DNA from: Neobacillus notoginsengisoli
GTDB lineage: Bacteria > Bacillota > Bacilli > Bacillales > Cytobacillaceae
DNA: 64,000 nucleotides
Assembly: GCF_003515685.1 (NCBI RefSeq)
Contig: NZ_QWEG01000005.1
Location: forward strand, 186,001-250,000
Reading direction: 5' to 3'
Position numbers and translations under genes: made by a program. How positions within the stretch are numbered: the stretch's first letter is position 1; every line of letters begins with the position of its first letter. Shown here piece after piece: positions 8,538 to 17,420 of this stretch. The notes under the pieces are model-generated. The model had not been told where the DNA came from and searched no databases. It saw only the letters and a list, made by a program, of their open reading frames with translations.

Positions 8538-9188
8538 TTAATCAGCTGCTTCCACTTTTTCAAGCTCTGTCGTGACCACCGTTTCATTTCCGGAATCGTC
8601 TTTCAGGTAAAAGGACTTTTTAACAATTCCAAGGCCGGGGGCCCAGTAATTTTGAATGGTACTGCCATCTTCCCCGGTTTTCTCCAGAACAATTACCTTG
8701 TTTATTTTGCCATATGGGACGGCAACGGCCGCATCAACCATCTTCACGATCCAATCATCAAATCGTTGATTGAGTGTGACCGGATTTGGAAGAATGACTT
8801 TCGGTCTGAAAGCTTGCTTCAACGAGCCAATATCCGGCGCGTCCTCATCATAATATTCCGGCTCTTCATAAACAATTGAGATTCCTTTGTTATCCAACTG
8901 GAAGATTCTAAGGATTCTCGTGCCGCCGTTATCACTTACTGTTGCAAGATAATTTCCTTCCCGGGTAAAGGCCGTTTCCACCTCGCTAGCAAACTCATTT
9001 CCTGATCCCTTGTAAGTCTTTATTTGCTGCGCTTTAGGGAAATACGTGGTGGTCTGAATGGAGGTTTCAGCCCCTGAGGCGGAATTCGAACCGTTTTTTG
9101 ACTCTTGCTTTCCGCCATCACCGCCACCGCAGCCAGCTAAAAGAATGAATACTGTGAGACAAGCCGTTAGTACCTTCATCATTGACAT
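8538..9188 (-). CDS. Hypothetical lipoprotein
   Basis: A 216-aa secreted lipoprotein. The N-terminal signal ends in a lipobox LLAGC (Cys at about 20), followed by a Gly/Ser/Asn-rich linker (about 21-45) and a globular domain rich in beta-type sequence. I do not recognise a named family. The acidic core with repeated aromatic residues (YWAPGLGIVKKSFYL) resembles uncharacterised outer-face lipoproteins of Bacillus that bind or sense something at the wall. It stands alone, convergent with the peptidase gene and divergent from the polymerase IV gene. Confidence 0.7.
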   Translation of the reverse strand: MSMMKVLTACLTVFILLAGCGGGDGGKQESKNGSNSASGAETSIQTTTYFPKAQQIKTYKGSGNEFASEVETAFTREGNYLATVSDNGGTRILRIFQLDNKGISIVYEEPEYYDEDAPDIGSLKQAFRPKVILPNPVTLNQRFDDWIVKMVDAAVAVPYGKINKVIVLEKTGEDGSTIQNYWAPGLGIVKKSFYLKDDSGNETVVTTELEKVEAAD

Positions 9189-9316
9189 CGGCCTTTCTTG
9201 TTAAAATATTGTTAGTGAATTTAACAATTTTTATCAGCAAATGATCCCTGTCCCCAAAAAAGAGTTACCTGTTTATCCTTCTTATTATGATATTCGATTT
9301 TTCTTATCCCTATCCA

Positions 9317-9357
9317 AGCTGACAAAAAATTAGGGGAGGAGGGTGCTTCCAGCCTCT
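9317..9357. other. Hairpin between the lipoprotein and polymerase IV genes
   Basis: AAATTAG at the left pairs with CTAATTT at the right, with GGAGG/CCTC extending the stem. Located in the divergent intergenic region just before the polymerase IV start. A T-run on each strand makes it terminator-like, but no upstream rightward or leftward client is evident. Confidence 0.35.
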
Positions 9358-9394
9358 AATTTTGCTAAACTGAAAGAATGAGGGGGTGATGGCC

Positions 9395-10423
9395 ATGAAA
9401 GAAATGTATCCAAAAAAGGGAAGGGTTATTTTGCATGTGGATATGAATAGTTTTTATGCATCTGTTGAAACAGCGTATGATCCCTCCCTTAAAGGGAAGC
9501 CGCTGGCCATCGCCGGAAATCCGGAAGAGCGGCGCGGAATCATTGTGACGTGCAGCTATGAAGCGAGGAAGCGGGGCGTGAAGACGACCATGCCTTTATG
9601 GGAGGCAAAAAAGCTTTGTCCCGAACTGATTGTCATGAAGCCGAATTTTGACCGGTATCGGGCAGCTTCAACGGCCATGTTTGAAATTTTGGCCCAGTTT
9701 ACCGAGCTTGTTGAGCCTGTTTCAATTGATGAAGGATATTTGGACATTACAGACAGCTATGAGTTGGGAAGCCCGCTCGATATAGCCCGGACGATTCAGA
9801 AACGGATTCTGAATCAACTTGACCTTCCATGCAGCATTGGCATTGCACCGAATAAATTTTTGGCAAAAACAGCGTCGGACATGAAAAAGCCGATGGGGAT
9901 CACGGTCTTAAGAAAGCGGGATATACCGTCAATTCTCTGGCCAAGGCCTGTAGGCGAAATGCATGGAGTCGGGTCGAAAACTGCGGAAAAGCTAAAAGGG
10001 ATTGGAATTGAAACGATTGGGGATTTGGCTGCGGGAAATGAAGTACAGCTTAAAATGGTGCTTGGCATAAACGGCCAAAGGCTGAAGGACCGAGCGAATG
10101 GAATCGATTCGCGGCAAGTTGACCCAGACTCGATTTCCGATTTCAAGAGTGTTGGCAACTCCACAACGTTGCCAAGGGATATTTCCAATCAGCGGGAGTT
10201 ATTTAAAGTGCTAGACGGCCTGGCAGATAAAGTGGCGACCAGGCTGAAGCGCAAAAACGTCGTTGCCCACTCGCTTGGAATCACAATTCGCTATAAGGAC
10301 AGGAAAACCGTCAATCGGGGGAGAAAGCTAAGAAATCCGGTCGGTGGGAAAGAGGAAATAGCCGAATTGGCTAAGCAGTTCCTTGTCAGTAACTGGAATG
10401 GAAATCCAGTCAGGCTGCGTTAA
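9395..10423 (+). CDS. dinB: DNA polymerase IV (DinB/PolY1), C-terminally truncated by an internal deletion
   Basis: Y-family translesion polymerase. The polymerase core looks intact: HVDMNSFYASVE near the N-terminus supplies one catalytic Asp and SIDEGYLDITD supplies the Asp-Glu pair, followed by the helix-hairpin-helix thumb (GVGSKTAEKLKGIGIETIGDL) and most of the little finger. At 342 aa from ATG 9395 it is about 70 residues shorter than family members. It stops just after WNGNPVRL, where homologues continue through a QLDLF-type beta-clamp motif. Bases 10411-10569 encode the expected tail in a different frame. The product may fold but should lack clamp binding. Position matches yqjH. Confidence 0.85.
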   Translation: MKEMYPKKGRVILHVDMNSFYASVETAYDPSLKGKPLAIAGNPEERRGIIVTCSYEARKRGVKTTMPLWEAKKLCPELIVMKPNFDRYRAASTAMFEILAQFTELVEPVSIDEGYLDITDSYELGSPLDIARTIQKRILNQLDLPCSIGIAPNKFLAKTASDMKKPMGITVLRKRDIPSILWPRPVGEMHGVGSKTAEKLKGIGIETIGDLAAGNEVQLKMVLGINGQRLKDRANGIDSRQVDPDSISDFKSVGNSTTLPRDISNQRELFKVLDGLADKVATRLKRKNVVAHSLGITIRYKDRKTVNRGRKLRNPVGGKEEIAELAKQFLVSNWNGNPVRLR

Positions 10424-10569
10424 AGGAGAAATACGGAAAAAATATTATCTCCAATGCCGCTTCCAAAAAAGTGCTTGACGCAAATAAAGGGACCCAAACG
10501 AGCTTCAATAAAGATTTCCTGCGTGGATTTAGGCCTGGTGGCAAGGTTAATTCTACGGAAGTGGATTAG
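10411..10569 (+). pseudogene. Out-of-frame remnant of the polymerase IV C-terminus
   Basis: In the frame starting at 10411 the sequence reads QAALKEKYGKNIISNAASKK and continues through TSFNKDFLRGFRPGG to a TAG at 10567-10569. The KYG-x-x-II and TSF-x-x-DFL patterns are what follows the clamp motif in Bacillus DinB proteins. It directly abuts, in another frame, the truncated polymerase frame. The simplest reading is a deletion of roughly 100 bases that was not a multiple of three. Confidence 0.7.
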
Positions 10570-10576
10570 AAAAACA

Positions 10577-10606
10577 AATGCCGCCCCGGCCGGGACGGCA
10601 TTTTTA
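10577..10606. terminator. Bidirectional terminator
   Basis: ATGCCGCCCCGG pairs with CCGGGACGGCAT, almost fully palindromic, with T-runs on both strands. It separates the polymerase IV gene from the leftward cyclase gene. Confidence 0.8.
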
Positions 10607-10610
10607 TCTA

Positions 10611-11228
10611 TTATTTTAGTCCTTCAAGCAGCAGGATCCTAGCAGGTGAAGCGTCGGTTCCTTGCAGTTTCAGCGGTGCGGCAACCATGAAATACTCGCC
10701 TGCTTCAACATCTTTCAGGCGGAGGCCTTCGATAATAATAATATCGCGGGTCATCAACGTCTTATGGGTCGGATGGCCTTCCTGGGCACGTTCAATGCCA
10801 AGCGAGTCAATACCAACCCCGGCGACGCCAATTTCGGCAAGCCGCTCTGCGGCATCCTGGGCAACATAAACAAATTCAAAATTAAACTCCTCATCATAAG
10901 AGTTTTTTGTTTTGAAAAGGACAAAGTCGCCTTTCACAAGATCGAGACCTTCGAGTTCCGCTGCTGTAATCTTATCTGAAACCCCTGTCATGTCAAACAC
11001 TTTAGTTGACCTGACAAGCTCTTCAATTGCAATCGTTTCAAATGTTTTTCCATCATTGATCATGTGGAGTGGCGCATCAATATGAGTGCCTGTGTGAACA
11101 TCGAGGCTGAGTCTTGATTCAGTCACATGAGCGTTCGTTACCGTTTCAAGCTTCGGCTGTTTCTCGGGCTTGTTTTTGTAAACGGGCATCCCATCAAAAA
11201 TTGGTGCAGTAATGTCATAAATCTTCAC
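10611..11228 (-). CDS. Cyclase family / kynurenine formamidase-like metal-dependent hydrolase
   Basis: A 205-aa member of the cyclase (PF04199) family, which includes arylformamidases and isatin hydrolase. The signature HTGTHIDAPLHM near residues 45-56 supplies the metal ligands, and the N-terminal ITAPIFDGMPVYKNKPE is also typical. It is downstream of zwf in the same direction with a 16-base gap, so the two are probably co-transcribed. No tryptophan-degradation genes are nearby, so the substrate is open. B. subtilis has gndA, not this gene, between polY1 and zwf. Confidence 0.8.
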   Translation of the reverse strand: MKIYDITAPIFDGMPVYKNKPEKQPKLETVTNAHVTESRLSLDVHTGTHIDAPLHMINDGKTFETIAIEELVRSTKVFDMTGVSDKITAAELEGLDLVKGDFVLFKTKNSYDEEFNFEFVYVAQDAAERLAEIGVAGVGIDSLGIERAQEGHPTHKTLMTRDIIIIEGLRLKDVEAGEYFMVAAPLKLQGTDASPARILLLEGLK

Positions 11229-11244
11229 TACATTCCCTCCGCTT

Positions 11245-12747
11245 TTAACAGTTCTCTACGTTTAAATCCCTTACACGCCACCAGAAGAAGCCGTCCTTTT
11301 CGAGAAGCTGCTCTGCTGCTTCCGGGCCTCTGGAACCTGGCGCGTAATTCGGGAAGCTTTCTTCCTTCGTGCTTTCCCAGTAATCGGAAATCTTATCCAC
11401 GAAGCTCCATGACAGAGCCACTTCATCCCAGTGCGCAAAGTTTGTTGCGTCACCGCGCATGCAGTCATAAAGGAGCAATTCATACGCTTCGGGCGTGTTC
11501 ATTTCATTTACGCTCGTATTGGCAAAACTTAATTTTACCTCAGTCGCATCCATGCCTTGGCCAGCTTTCTTTGCGTTCAGATGAAGGGTAATCCCTTCCT
11601 CAGGCTGAATATGAATGACTAGCAAATTCGGATTCAGCGGCTTATTCGGCTGATAATAAAGGTTCATCGGAATATCCTTGAACTGGACAACGATTTTCGT
11701 CGATTTTGCGCCAAGCCTCTTTCCTGTCCTGATATAGAAGGGAACGCCTGCCCACCGGGCGTTGTCAATCATCAGCTTCCCTGCCACATACGTTTCCGTG
11801 TTGGAATGAGGATCGACCATCGGTTCATCCCTGTAGGCAGGAACCGGCAGACCGTTCATTTCTCCGGCACCGTATTGGCCGCGGACGAAGTATTTCGCTA
11901 CTTCATCCCCTTCGATTTCCCTGAGAGAACGGAAAACGCGGATCTTTTCCGAGCGGATTTCATCGGTGGTGAGCTTAATAGGCGGTTCCATTGCCAAAAG
12001 CGCGACCATCTGGAGCATATGGTTTTGGACCATATCTCTGAGTGCGCCGCTATTTTCGTAATAGCGGCCGCGCTCCTCGACCCCGAGCGTTTCACTCGAT
12101 GTCACTTGAATATTGGAAATATAGCGATTGTTCCAGAGTGGTTCAAAGAGAGCGTTGGCAAAACGGATAACCTCGATATTTTGGACCATCTGCTTGCCAA
12201 GGTAATGGTCAATCCGGTAAATTTCATCTTCGCTGAAGGCTTTTCGGATTTTCTCGTTTAGTTCTACCGCAGATGCAAGATCATGGCCGAATGGTTTTTC
12301 AATGACGAGCCTCTTAAAGCCTGGAACATCAGTAAGCCCATCCGATTTCAGGTGCAGGGCAATGGTACCGAAAAATTCAGGCGCCATGGCTAGGTAAAAG
12401 ATTCTGTTGCCCCCAAGTCCGTATTGATTGTCGAGATCCTCTGCCATTCTTTTTAACACTGTATAAGAACCCGAGTCAGTGACATCATGGGAGTGGTAAT
12501 AAAAATGGGAGGCGAACTCCTCGATATTGTTTCCGGTTTCTTTCGCTTCAAGAACCGAGTTTTTTACGTTTTCCTGAAATTGTTCATTCGTCAGCGGCCT
12601 TCTGGCAACACCAATGACGGCAAAACGTTCCGATAGTAGACCTTTTCTAAACAGCCTGTATAAAGACGGGTACAGCTTCCGGTTTGCAAGGTCGCCGGTC
12701 GCCCCAAAAATCATAATTAGCGAGGTTTGTTCCTTATATTTTGCCAA
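11245..12747 (-). CDS. zwf: Glucose-6-phosphate 1-dehydrogenase
   Basis: First enzyme of the oxidative pentose phosphate pathway, oxidising glucose 6-phosphate to 6-phosphogluconolactone with NADP. The 500-aa protein has the dinucleotide-binding motif IFGATGDLANRKLYPSL at the N-terminus, the substrate motif RIDHYLGK (about residues 180-187) with its catalytic environment, and the usual C-terminal half. Start ATG 12747 follows an AGGAG site. In B. subtilis 6-phosphogluconate dehydrogenase (gndA) sits beside it; here that gene is absent from the window. Confidence 0.95.
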   Translation of the reverse strand: MAKYKEQTSLIMIFGATGDLANRKLYPSLYRLFRKGLLSERFAVIGVARRPLTNEQFQENVKNSVLEAKETGNNIEEFASHFYYHSHDVTDSGSYTVLKRMAEDLDNQYGLGGNRIFYLAMAPEFFGTIALHLKSDGLTDVPGFKRLVIEKPFGHDLASAVELNEKIRKAFSEDEIYRIDHYLGKQMVQNIEVIRFANALFEPLWNNRYISNIQVTSSETLGVEERGRYYENSGALRDMVQNHMLQMVALLAMEPPIKLTTDEIRSEKIRVFRSLREIEGDEVAKYFVRGQYGAGEMNGLPVPAYRDEPMVDPHSNTETYVAGKLMIDNARWAGVPFYIRTGKRLGAKSTKIVVQFKDIPMNLYYQPNKPLNPNLLVIHIQPEEGITLHLNAKKAGQGMDATEVKLSFANTSVNEMNTPEAYELLLYDCMRGDATNFAHWDEVALSWSFVDKISDYWESTKEESFPNYAPGSRGPEAAEQLLEKDGFFWWRVRDLNVENC

Positions 12748-13021
12748 GGATAAAGACTCCTTTACGTATAGATAGTATCTGATGTGAAAAATTTACCTGT
12801 CAAATACAAAATTGTAGCGGTTATTCTTAGCTTTCGCAAATGTTATGCAATTAATGTAAGATGCTGGAAAACGGTTCGTTCATTGTATCTGGTCTTTTTC
12901 TCCATCCTATGAAGGCGGCTGCAGGTAATTATGGTATAGTAGAAAAAACAGACAATGATCCAGCCGGGATAGGCAGGATAACGATTTAGGCTTACTTTTG
13001 CAAAAGAAAGAGGTTTTCACG

Positions 13022-13957
13022 TTGGAACTATTATTCCTTGGAACAGGAGCAGGCGTGCCGGCCAAACTCCGCAATGTCACATCGATGGCATTGAAGCTTC
13101 TTGACGAGCGCGGCGCCATTTGGCTTTTCGACTGCGGAGAAGCGACCCAGCATCAAATTCTTCATACATCGCTTAAGCCGCGGCGGATTGAAAAAATTTT
13201 TATCACGCATCTTCATGGTGACCATATATATGGGCTTCCTGGGCTTTTATCGAGCCGTTCCTTCCAGGGCGGGGAGTCGGAGGTTGAAGTCATCGGCCCT
13301 AAAGGAATTGGCCAATATATTAAAACAAGCCTGTCCATCAGTGGAACGTACTTAAAATATCCGATTACGATCACTGAATTGGAGGAAGGGGTTGTTTTTG
13401 ACGACGGCGAATTCCGGGTGGAGGCTCTCCTCCTTGACCATGGAATTCCGTCATATGGATATAGAATTACCGAAGCCGACCGGCCAGGGACACTGCTTGC
13501 GGATAAATTGGCGGAGGCAGGGGTGCGGCCAGGCCCGATTTACAAAAAAATTAAAAACGGAGAGCCGGTCATTCTTGAAAATGGGACGGTCATCAATCCC
13601 GAGGAGTTTCTCGGTCCACGGCAAAAGGGCAGGGTAGTCACCATATTAGGTGATACACGCTATTGTGAAAATGCTGTCAACCTCGCCAAGAAAGCCGACC
13701 TTCTCGTTCACGAAGCAACCTTTGCCGCTGGTGAAGAAGCGATGGCTTATGAATATTTTCACTCAACAACCGCCCAGGCCGTCGAGGTGGCAAAATTGGC
13801 GAATGTAAAAAAGCTTTGCCTCACCCATATTAGTTCGCGCTATGACCGTCAGGCTGCAAAGGAACTTCTTAAAGAAGCGCAAGGATTTTTTGCAGAGACG
13901 GAAATAGCCGAGGATTTTAAGGAGATTGAGATTCCCTTGCCAAATTCAAAGGATTGA
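13022..13957 (+). CDS. rnz: Ribonuclease Z
   Basis: Zinc endonuclease that removes 3' trailers from tRNA precursors lacking encoded CCA. The 311-aa beta-lactamase-fold protein starts [14 protein letters not shown], has the metal motif [14 protein letters not shown] at about 63-76, and later GDTRYC, HEATF and THISSRY motifs. I place the start at TTG 13022, which restores the standard family N-terminus and lies 8 bases after AGAGG; a longer frame from 12998 is open but not needed. It is divergent from zwf and followed by a small terminator. Confidence 0.93.
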   Translation: MELLFLGTGAGVPAKLRNVTSMALKLLDERGAIWLFDCGEATQHQILHTSLKPRRIEKIFITHLHGDHIYGLPGLLSSRSFQGGESEVEVIGPKGIGQYIKTSLSISGTYLKYPITITELEEGVVFDDGEFRVEALLLDHGIPSYGYRITEADRPGTLLADKLAEAGVRPGPIYKKIKNGEPVILENGTVINPEEFLGPRQKGRVVTILGDTRYCENAVNLAKKADLLVHEATFAAGEEAMAYEYFHSTTAQAVEVAKLANVKKLCLTHISSRYDRQAAKELLKEAQGFFAETEIAEDFKEIEIPLPNSKD

Positions 13958-13987
13958 GCCGGTCCATTTTGGGGCCGGTTTTTTATT
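13957..13987. terminator. Terminator between rnz and a small membrane gene
   Basis: GCCGGTCC pairs with GGGCCGGT (one G-T pair) followed by TTTTTATTTTT. Located right after the rnz stop and just before the end of the convergent gene. Confidence 0.6.
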
Positions 13988-14261
13988 TTTCTTTTCTATA
14001 CGCTTTCCAAGAGGTTTTCATGGCTGCGTAACTGCCAATGGCCGCATAGCCGTAGAACCAGCCCATAAACAGTCCTGAAAGGACGCTGTATTGGTGGCTG
14101 ACCAGGACGGATAATAAAAGTCCTGCTGCCAGCGCTATTGTTGGGACAATGGGTTTAGAGATTTTAAAATACAGTTTCAGCAGTTGGGTAATGCCGATTA
14201 TCGCCGGAACCGCAATTATTACATCCCAGATATTTGTATGAATAACAGGAAACTCCAACAT
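13983..14261 (-). CDS. Small holin-like membrane protein, function unknown
   Basis: A 92-aa protein with three hydrophobic segments (about 12-28, 34-50 and 53-78) and a basic C-terminal tail ending KAYRKEK. I start it at ATG 14261 behind GGAGGG; an upstream in-frame ATG at 14303 has no ribosome site. The layout resembles holin-type or uncharacterised small membrane proteins, but I see no diagnostic motif. It converges with rnz. Confidence 0.6.
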   Translation of the reverse strand: MLEFPVIHTNIWDVIIAVPAIIGITQLLKLYFKISKPIVPTIALAAGLLLSVLVSHQYSVLSGLFMGWFYGYAAIGSYAAMKTSWKAYRKEK

Positions 14262-14445
14262 GGCTACCCTCCAGAGAAAGGTCTTTTTATTTAGTGTTGC
14301 CAATTCTCCTCAGGTCAACCGACTAGACAGTCCTGCATGGCTCACACCCGTGGTTAGTGTAAGGAAAAAATGTATACCCGGTTTAAAACTGGAAAATAGG
14401 GTAAAGGAACAAATAAAAATACATATTTTCCAGGGGGAGACGAGC

Positions 14446-14733
14446 ATGGAATTTTTGATTCTTACAGGCATATTACTTTTCATCATGGGATCGCTCGTGT
14501 TATTAGTTAGCGGCCTTATTACGTTCTTTTTTTCAAAAGTCCATTTTCTGTACATATTGGCCGGCAGCGCTACAGTCGGCGCCGCGGTTGGAATGTTTTA
14601 CGGATTCGGCGGATTCACCGTCGTTGCGGTAGTAGTGAATATTATTCTGTCATCGATTGCGATTGGCCTCGCAAAATACGGTTTATACTTGAAAGCAAAA
14701 ACGGATATTGAACCGGAGAGTTTGCTGAGTTAA
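14446..14733 (+). CDS. Small three-helix membrane protein, function unknown
   Basis: A 95-aa very hydrophobic protein: helices at about 2-28, 33-50 and 54-80, the second Gly-rich (AGSATVGAAVGMFYGFGG), then a short acidic tail. ATG 14446 follows GGGGGAGA. It has its own perfect terminator. No family was recognised; it could be a YesK-like protein. It stands alone between two leftward genes. Confidence 0.55.
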   Translation: MEFLILTGILLFIMGSLVLLVSGLITFFFSKVHFLYILAGSATVGAAVGMFYGFGGFTVVAVVVNIILSSIAIGLAKYGLYLKAKTDIEPESLLS

Positions 14734-14739
14734 AAAAGT

Positions 14740-14771
14740 GGCGCCTTTCATTATGAAAGGCGCCGTTTTTT
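14740..14771. terminator. Terminator of the small membrane gene
   Basis: GGCGCCTTTCA and its complement GAAAGGCGCC form a near-perfect stem with a 4-5-base loop, followed by GTTTTTTG. Confidence 0.8.
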
Positions 14772-14810
14772 GATTGGTGGATGATCAATCAGGGCTTTGC
14801 GTATAAATGT

Positions 14811-14916
14811 CCGGGATGCGTGGCAGCAAACGGCCAAAAATCCGGTTTAGTTGTCACTCAAAGCCCGGATGCGTGACAACAAACGGCCAAAATCCGGTCT
14901 AGTTGTCACGCAAAGC
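14811..14916. repeat. Tandem pair of about 53-bp hairpin repeats
   Basis: Two adjacent units (14811-14864 and 14865-14916) share most bases. The second contains perfect 11-bp inverted arms, TGCGTGACAAC at 14870-14880 and GTTGTCACGCA at 14902-14912. The first has the same arms with mismatches. The sequence continues into GCCCGGCTTAGCGGACAG. The architecture matches the pair at 1-104 although the arm sequences differ. Confidence 0.65.
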
Positions 14917-14960
14917 GCCCGGCTTAGCGGACAGCGGCAAACCAGTCTTGCCTAGCTTCC

Positions 14961-15977
14961 TTATCTCCACCCGCGTTCGTATTGCTTTGGTGCTTCGATT
15001 TCAACGCCAAGCTCTTTTGCAGCGGTCCTCGGCCAGTATGGATCGCGGAGGAATTCACGGCCAATCAGCACAAGGTCCGCGCGCTCGTTTTGGAGAATTT
15101 CCTCTGCCTGGATGCCTGAAGTAATCAGCCCGACAGCGCTGGTCGCTATTCCGGCTCCTTCCCGGATCGTTTCCGCAAATTTAACCTGATAGCCAGGGTA
15201 AACATTTATCCTTGCAGGGACAACAGCGCCGGAGCTGACATCAATCAAATCGACACCCTGATCCTTCATCCATTTTGCAAGAGGGATATAATCTTCAACC
15301 GTCAATCCGCCCTCTGTGTAATCATTGGCTGAAACCCTCACAAACAGCGGCCCGTCCCAAACCGTTTTCACTGCATCAATAATCTCGCGGAGGAAGCGAT
15401 AGCGGTTTTCGGCCGAACCTCCGTATTCATCTGTCCGCTGATTTGAAAGAGGGGAGAGGAACTCATTAATCAGATAGCCATGGGCTCCGTGTAATTCGAT
15501 TACATCAAAGCCGGCTTCTTTGGCGCGCTGGGCTCCTTTTTTGAACGCCTCGATCGTTTCCTCAATATCCGCCTTCGTCATTTCCTTTGGCGTCTTTGAT
15601 TTTTCATTAAAGGCCAACGCGGAAGGGGCAAGGATTTCACCTTCAAGCACAGCCTTCCTGCCCGCATGCGCAAGCTGGATGCCAATTGCAGTACCGTGTT
15701 CCTTCACAAGGCCGGTCAACTCTTTCAATCCCGCAACGTGATCGTCACTCCAAATTCCAAGATCCTGCGGAGAAATCCTTCCTTGTGGAGTGACGGCAGT
15801 CGCCTCGACAATAATAAGCCCAGCCTGCCCAACCGCCCGGCTCGTATAATGAGTCCGATGCCAATCCTCAACCATCCCATCCTCACGATGGCAAGAATAC
15901 ATACACATCGGCGACATCACAATCCTGTTCTTAAACGTTACCCCCTTAACCGAAAACGGAGTAAATAACTTTGCCAT
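14961..15977 (-). CDS. namA: NADPH dehydrogenase NamA (old yellow enzyme, YqjM)
   Basis: FMN-dependent ene-reductase that reduces activated C=C bonds of electrophiles and is linked to xenobiotic and oxidative stress. The 338-aa TIM-barrel protein begins [20 protein letters not shown] and has the thermophilic-like OYE features: Cys in MSPMCMYSC, the His pair around [16 protein letters not shown] and the C-terminal ERGWR with the conserved Arg-Trp. Length and position fit B. subtilis yqjM. It is monocistronic and flanked by short repeats on both sides. Confidence 0.93.
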   Translation of the reverse strand: MAKLFTPFSVKGVTFKNRIVMSPMCMYSCHREDGMVEDWHRTHYTSRAVGQAGLIIVEATAVTPQGRISPQDLGIWSDDHVAGLKELTGLVKEHGTAIGIQLAHAGRKAVLEGEILAPSALAFNEKSKTPKEMTKADIEETIEAFKKGAQRAKEAGFDVIELHGAHGYLINEFLSPLSNQRTDEYGGSAENRYRFLREIIDAVKTVWDGPLFVRVSANDYTEGGLTVEDYIPLAKWMKDQGVDLIDVSSGAVVPARINVYPGYQVKFAETIREGAGIATSAVGLITSGIQAEEILQNERADLVLIGREFLRDPYWPRTAAKELGVEIEAPKQYERGWR

Positions 15978-15992
15978 TTTGCAGCCTCCCTT

Positions 15993-16030
15993 TCTGAAGC
16001 AGGGGACGGTTCCACTGCCTTACTCGTCCC
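15993..16030. repeat. Short dispersed GGGGACGGTTC hairpin repeat, copy 1
   Basis: AGCAGGGGACGGTTCCACTG lies in the namA upstream region. GGGGACG pairs with CGTCCCC about 20 bases later. The same core is found again at 17270-17300, beside the next leftward gene. Such copies act as mobile-type intergenic repeats in many Bacillaceae; this is from memory and not searched. Confidence 0.5.
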
Positions 16031-16087
16031 CCTTATGTGTAGAATCAACAAATTTAGTATAGCAAAGCCCGGTCTTTTTTATCTAAA

Positions 16088-17224
16088 TTACGGCTTGCGC
16101 AATTCCTTCAGGCTGTATTTCGTGCCCCGCCAGATGATACCGCCGCGTTTGAGCGTCAGGTAGCTCGCACGGATGATACTGTAAATGAAAATCGAGGCTG
16201 TCAGCGGGAAGGCAGCAAACAAAACAGGGGAAAAACGGGTCATCTTCCGCAATACAAGCATGTAAAGTACGGCAATTCCAATGATATTCCCAAGGCTCAG
16301 TAAAACAATAGTCCGGTCGGGTATAAAGAGGGTAAAAAACGGCAGTACCTGTGAAACAAACGTACCGAAAACAGCGAACACAACCATGGAAAGTCGGTAA
16401 TGGAGTCCGGCAAACGTATTCTTTTCAAGCCCGGCAAGTGCTTCCCTAAGTGTCCCGTACCATTCCACTTCAATAAGCGTAAGGGCGCTGGCAATCCGCT
16501 GCTTCAATCCTGCTTGTTTCATTTTCAGGCCGAGCTGCAAGTCGTCGTCCGGCCTCATTTTAATTGCTTCGTGGGTTCCGAATGATTCGTAACCAGCTTT
16601 CGAAACGAGGTTAAAGGCTCCGATACCAATCCCAATTTTCGATTTTGGGTTATTTGCCGCCCACGGACGCTTATAGTAAGAAAAGCCGAACAGAAAAAAC
16701 GCTACAAATGACTTTAGCCAGAAGCCGTCTGCTCTCATATTCGGAGCTGCAGTCAGGTGGTCGAGCCCGTTTCGTTCGAAATAGCCAAGCGCTTTTGCAA
16801 ACGCATACTTGTTAGACTCAACATCTGCATCGGTAAACAGAATCCGGTCACCTTTAGAAGCGAGATACCCTTGATACAGAGCATGATTTTTGCCAAGCCA
16901 GCCTTCGGGCAACTCTTCAATGTGGATAACCTGTACCCGGTCATCCATCAATTTTAGCTCTTCCATCACTTTACCAGTCTGGTCCGTGGACCTGTCATTC
17001 ACAAGCAGCCACTCCACATTCCGGTATGTCTGGTTCAACTGGCTCAAAACACTTTTCTTAATATGGGCCTCCTCATTCCTCGCCGCCACCACAACCGAAA
17101 GCAGCGGCCCCTCCCCAAGAGGCACCTCATCCTCCAACCGATCAAGCGATCTAAACCCAATCAAAGCATCAATTAAAAACACAATCCAAATCAACAAACT
17201 CAACGACAATAAAAATATAAGCAT
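16088..17224 (-). CDS. Family 2 glycosyltransferase, membrane-bound
   Basis: A 378-aa enzyme with an N-terminal hydrophobic helix, a GT-A catalytic domain and three or four C-terminal membrane helices. Catalytic domain motifs are LLSVVVAARNEEAHI, LLVNDRSTDQT, the acceptor-side ILFTDADVE (DxD-type) and the late RPDDDLQLGLKMKQAG. The layout resembles carotenoid (CrtQ) or hopanoid-associated transferases, but no pathway genes are close. I prefer ATG 17224, which has GGGGAT ahead of it, over ATG 17254. Confidence 0.75.
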   Translation of the reverse strand: MLIFLLSLSLLIWIVFLIDALIGFRSLDRLEDEVPLGEGPLLSVVVAARNEEAHIKKSVLSQLNQTYRNVEWLLVNDRSTDQTGKVMEELKLMDDRVQVIHIEELPEGWLGKNHALYQGYLASKGDRILFTDADVESNKYAFAKALGYFERNGLDHLTAAPNMRADGFWLKSFVAFFLFGFSYYKRPWAANNPKSKIGIGIGAFNLVSKAGYESFGTHEAIKMRPDDDLQLGLKMKQAGLKQRIASALTLIEVEWYGTLREALAGLEKNTFAGLHYRLSMVVFAVFGTFVSQVLPFFTLFIPDRTIVLLSLGNIIGIAVLYMLVLRKMTRFSPVLFAAFPLTASIFIYSIIRASYLTLKRGGIIWRGTKYSLKELRKP

Positions 17225-17267
17225 ACAAAAATCCCCATCGCTTTTTTCTTTCATTGTACCATTCGGG

Positions 17268-17310
17268 TGATGCAGGGGACGGTTCTACTGCTTCATTTTG
17301 ATAATCCCCT
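17268..17310. repeat. Short dispersed GGGGACGGTTC hairpin repeat, copy 2
   Basis: GCAGGGGACGGTTCTACTGC is shared with the copy at 15993. GGGGA at 17275 can pair with TCCCC near 17305. The repeat lies between the divergent glycosyltransferase and yqjP-like genes. Confidence 0.45.
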
Positions 17311-17420
17311 AGCTATGCGGAAATAATGACAATAAGTTCCTAAAACAGTAAACTTAAACCTAGGCAGCAAATGAAAAAAGCTGCATCTTTATCGGAAAAT
17401 AATTTTGCGGGGGAAAAGGT

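Noticed and set aside
14811-14916. CRISPR array
   Set aside because: Only two adjacent near-identical units with no spacer variation and no cas genes in the window.
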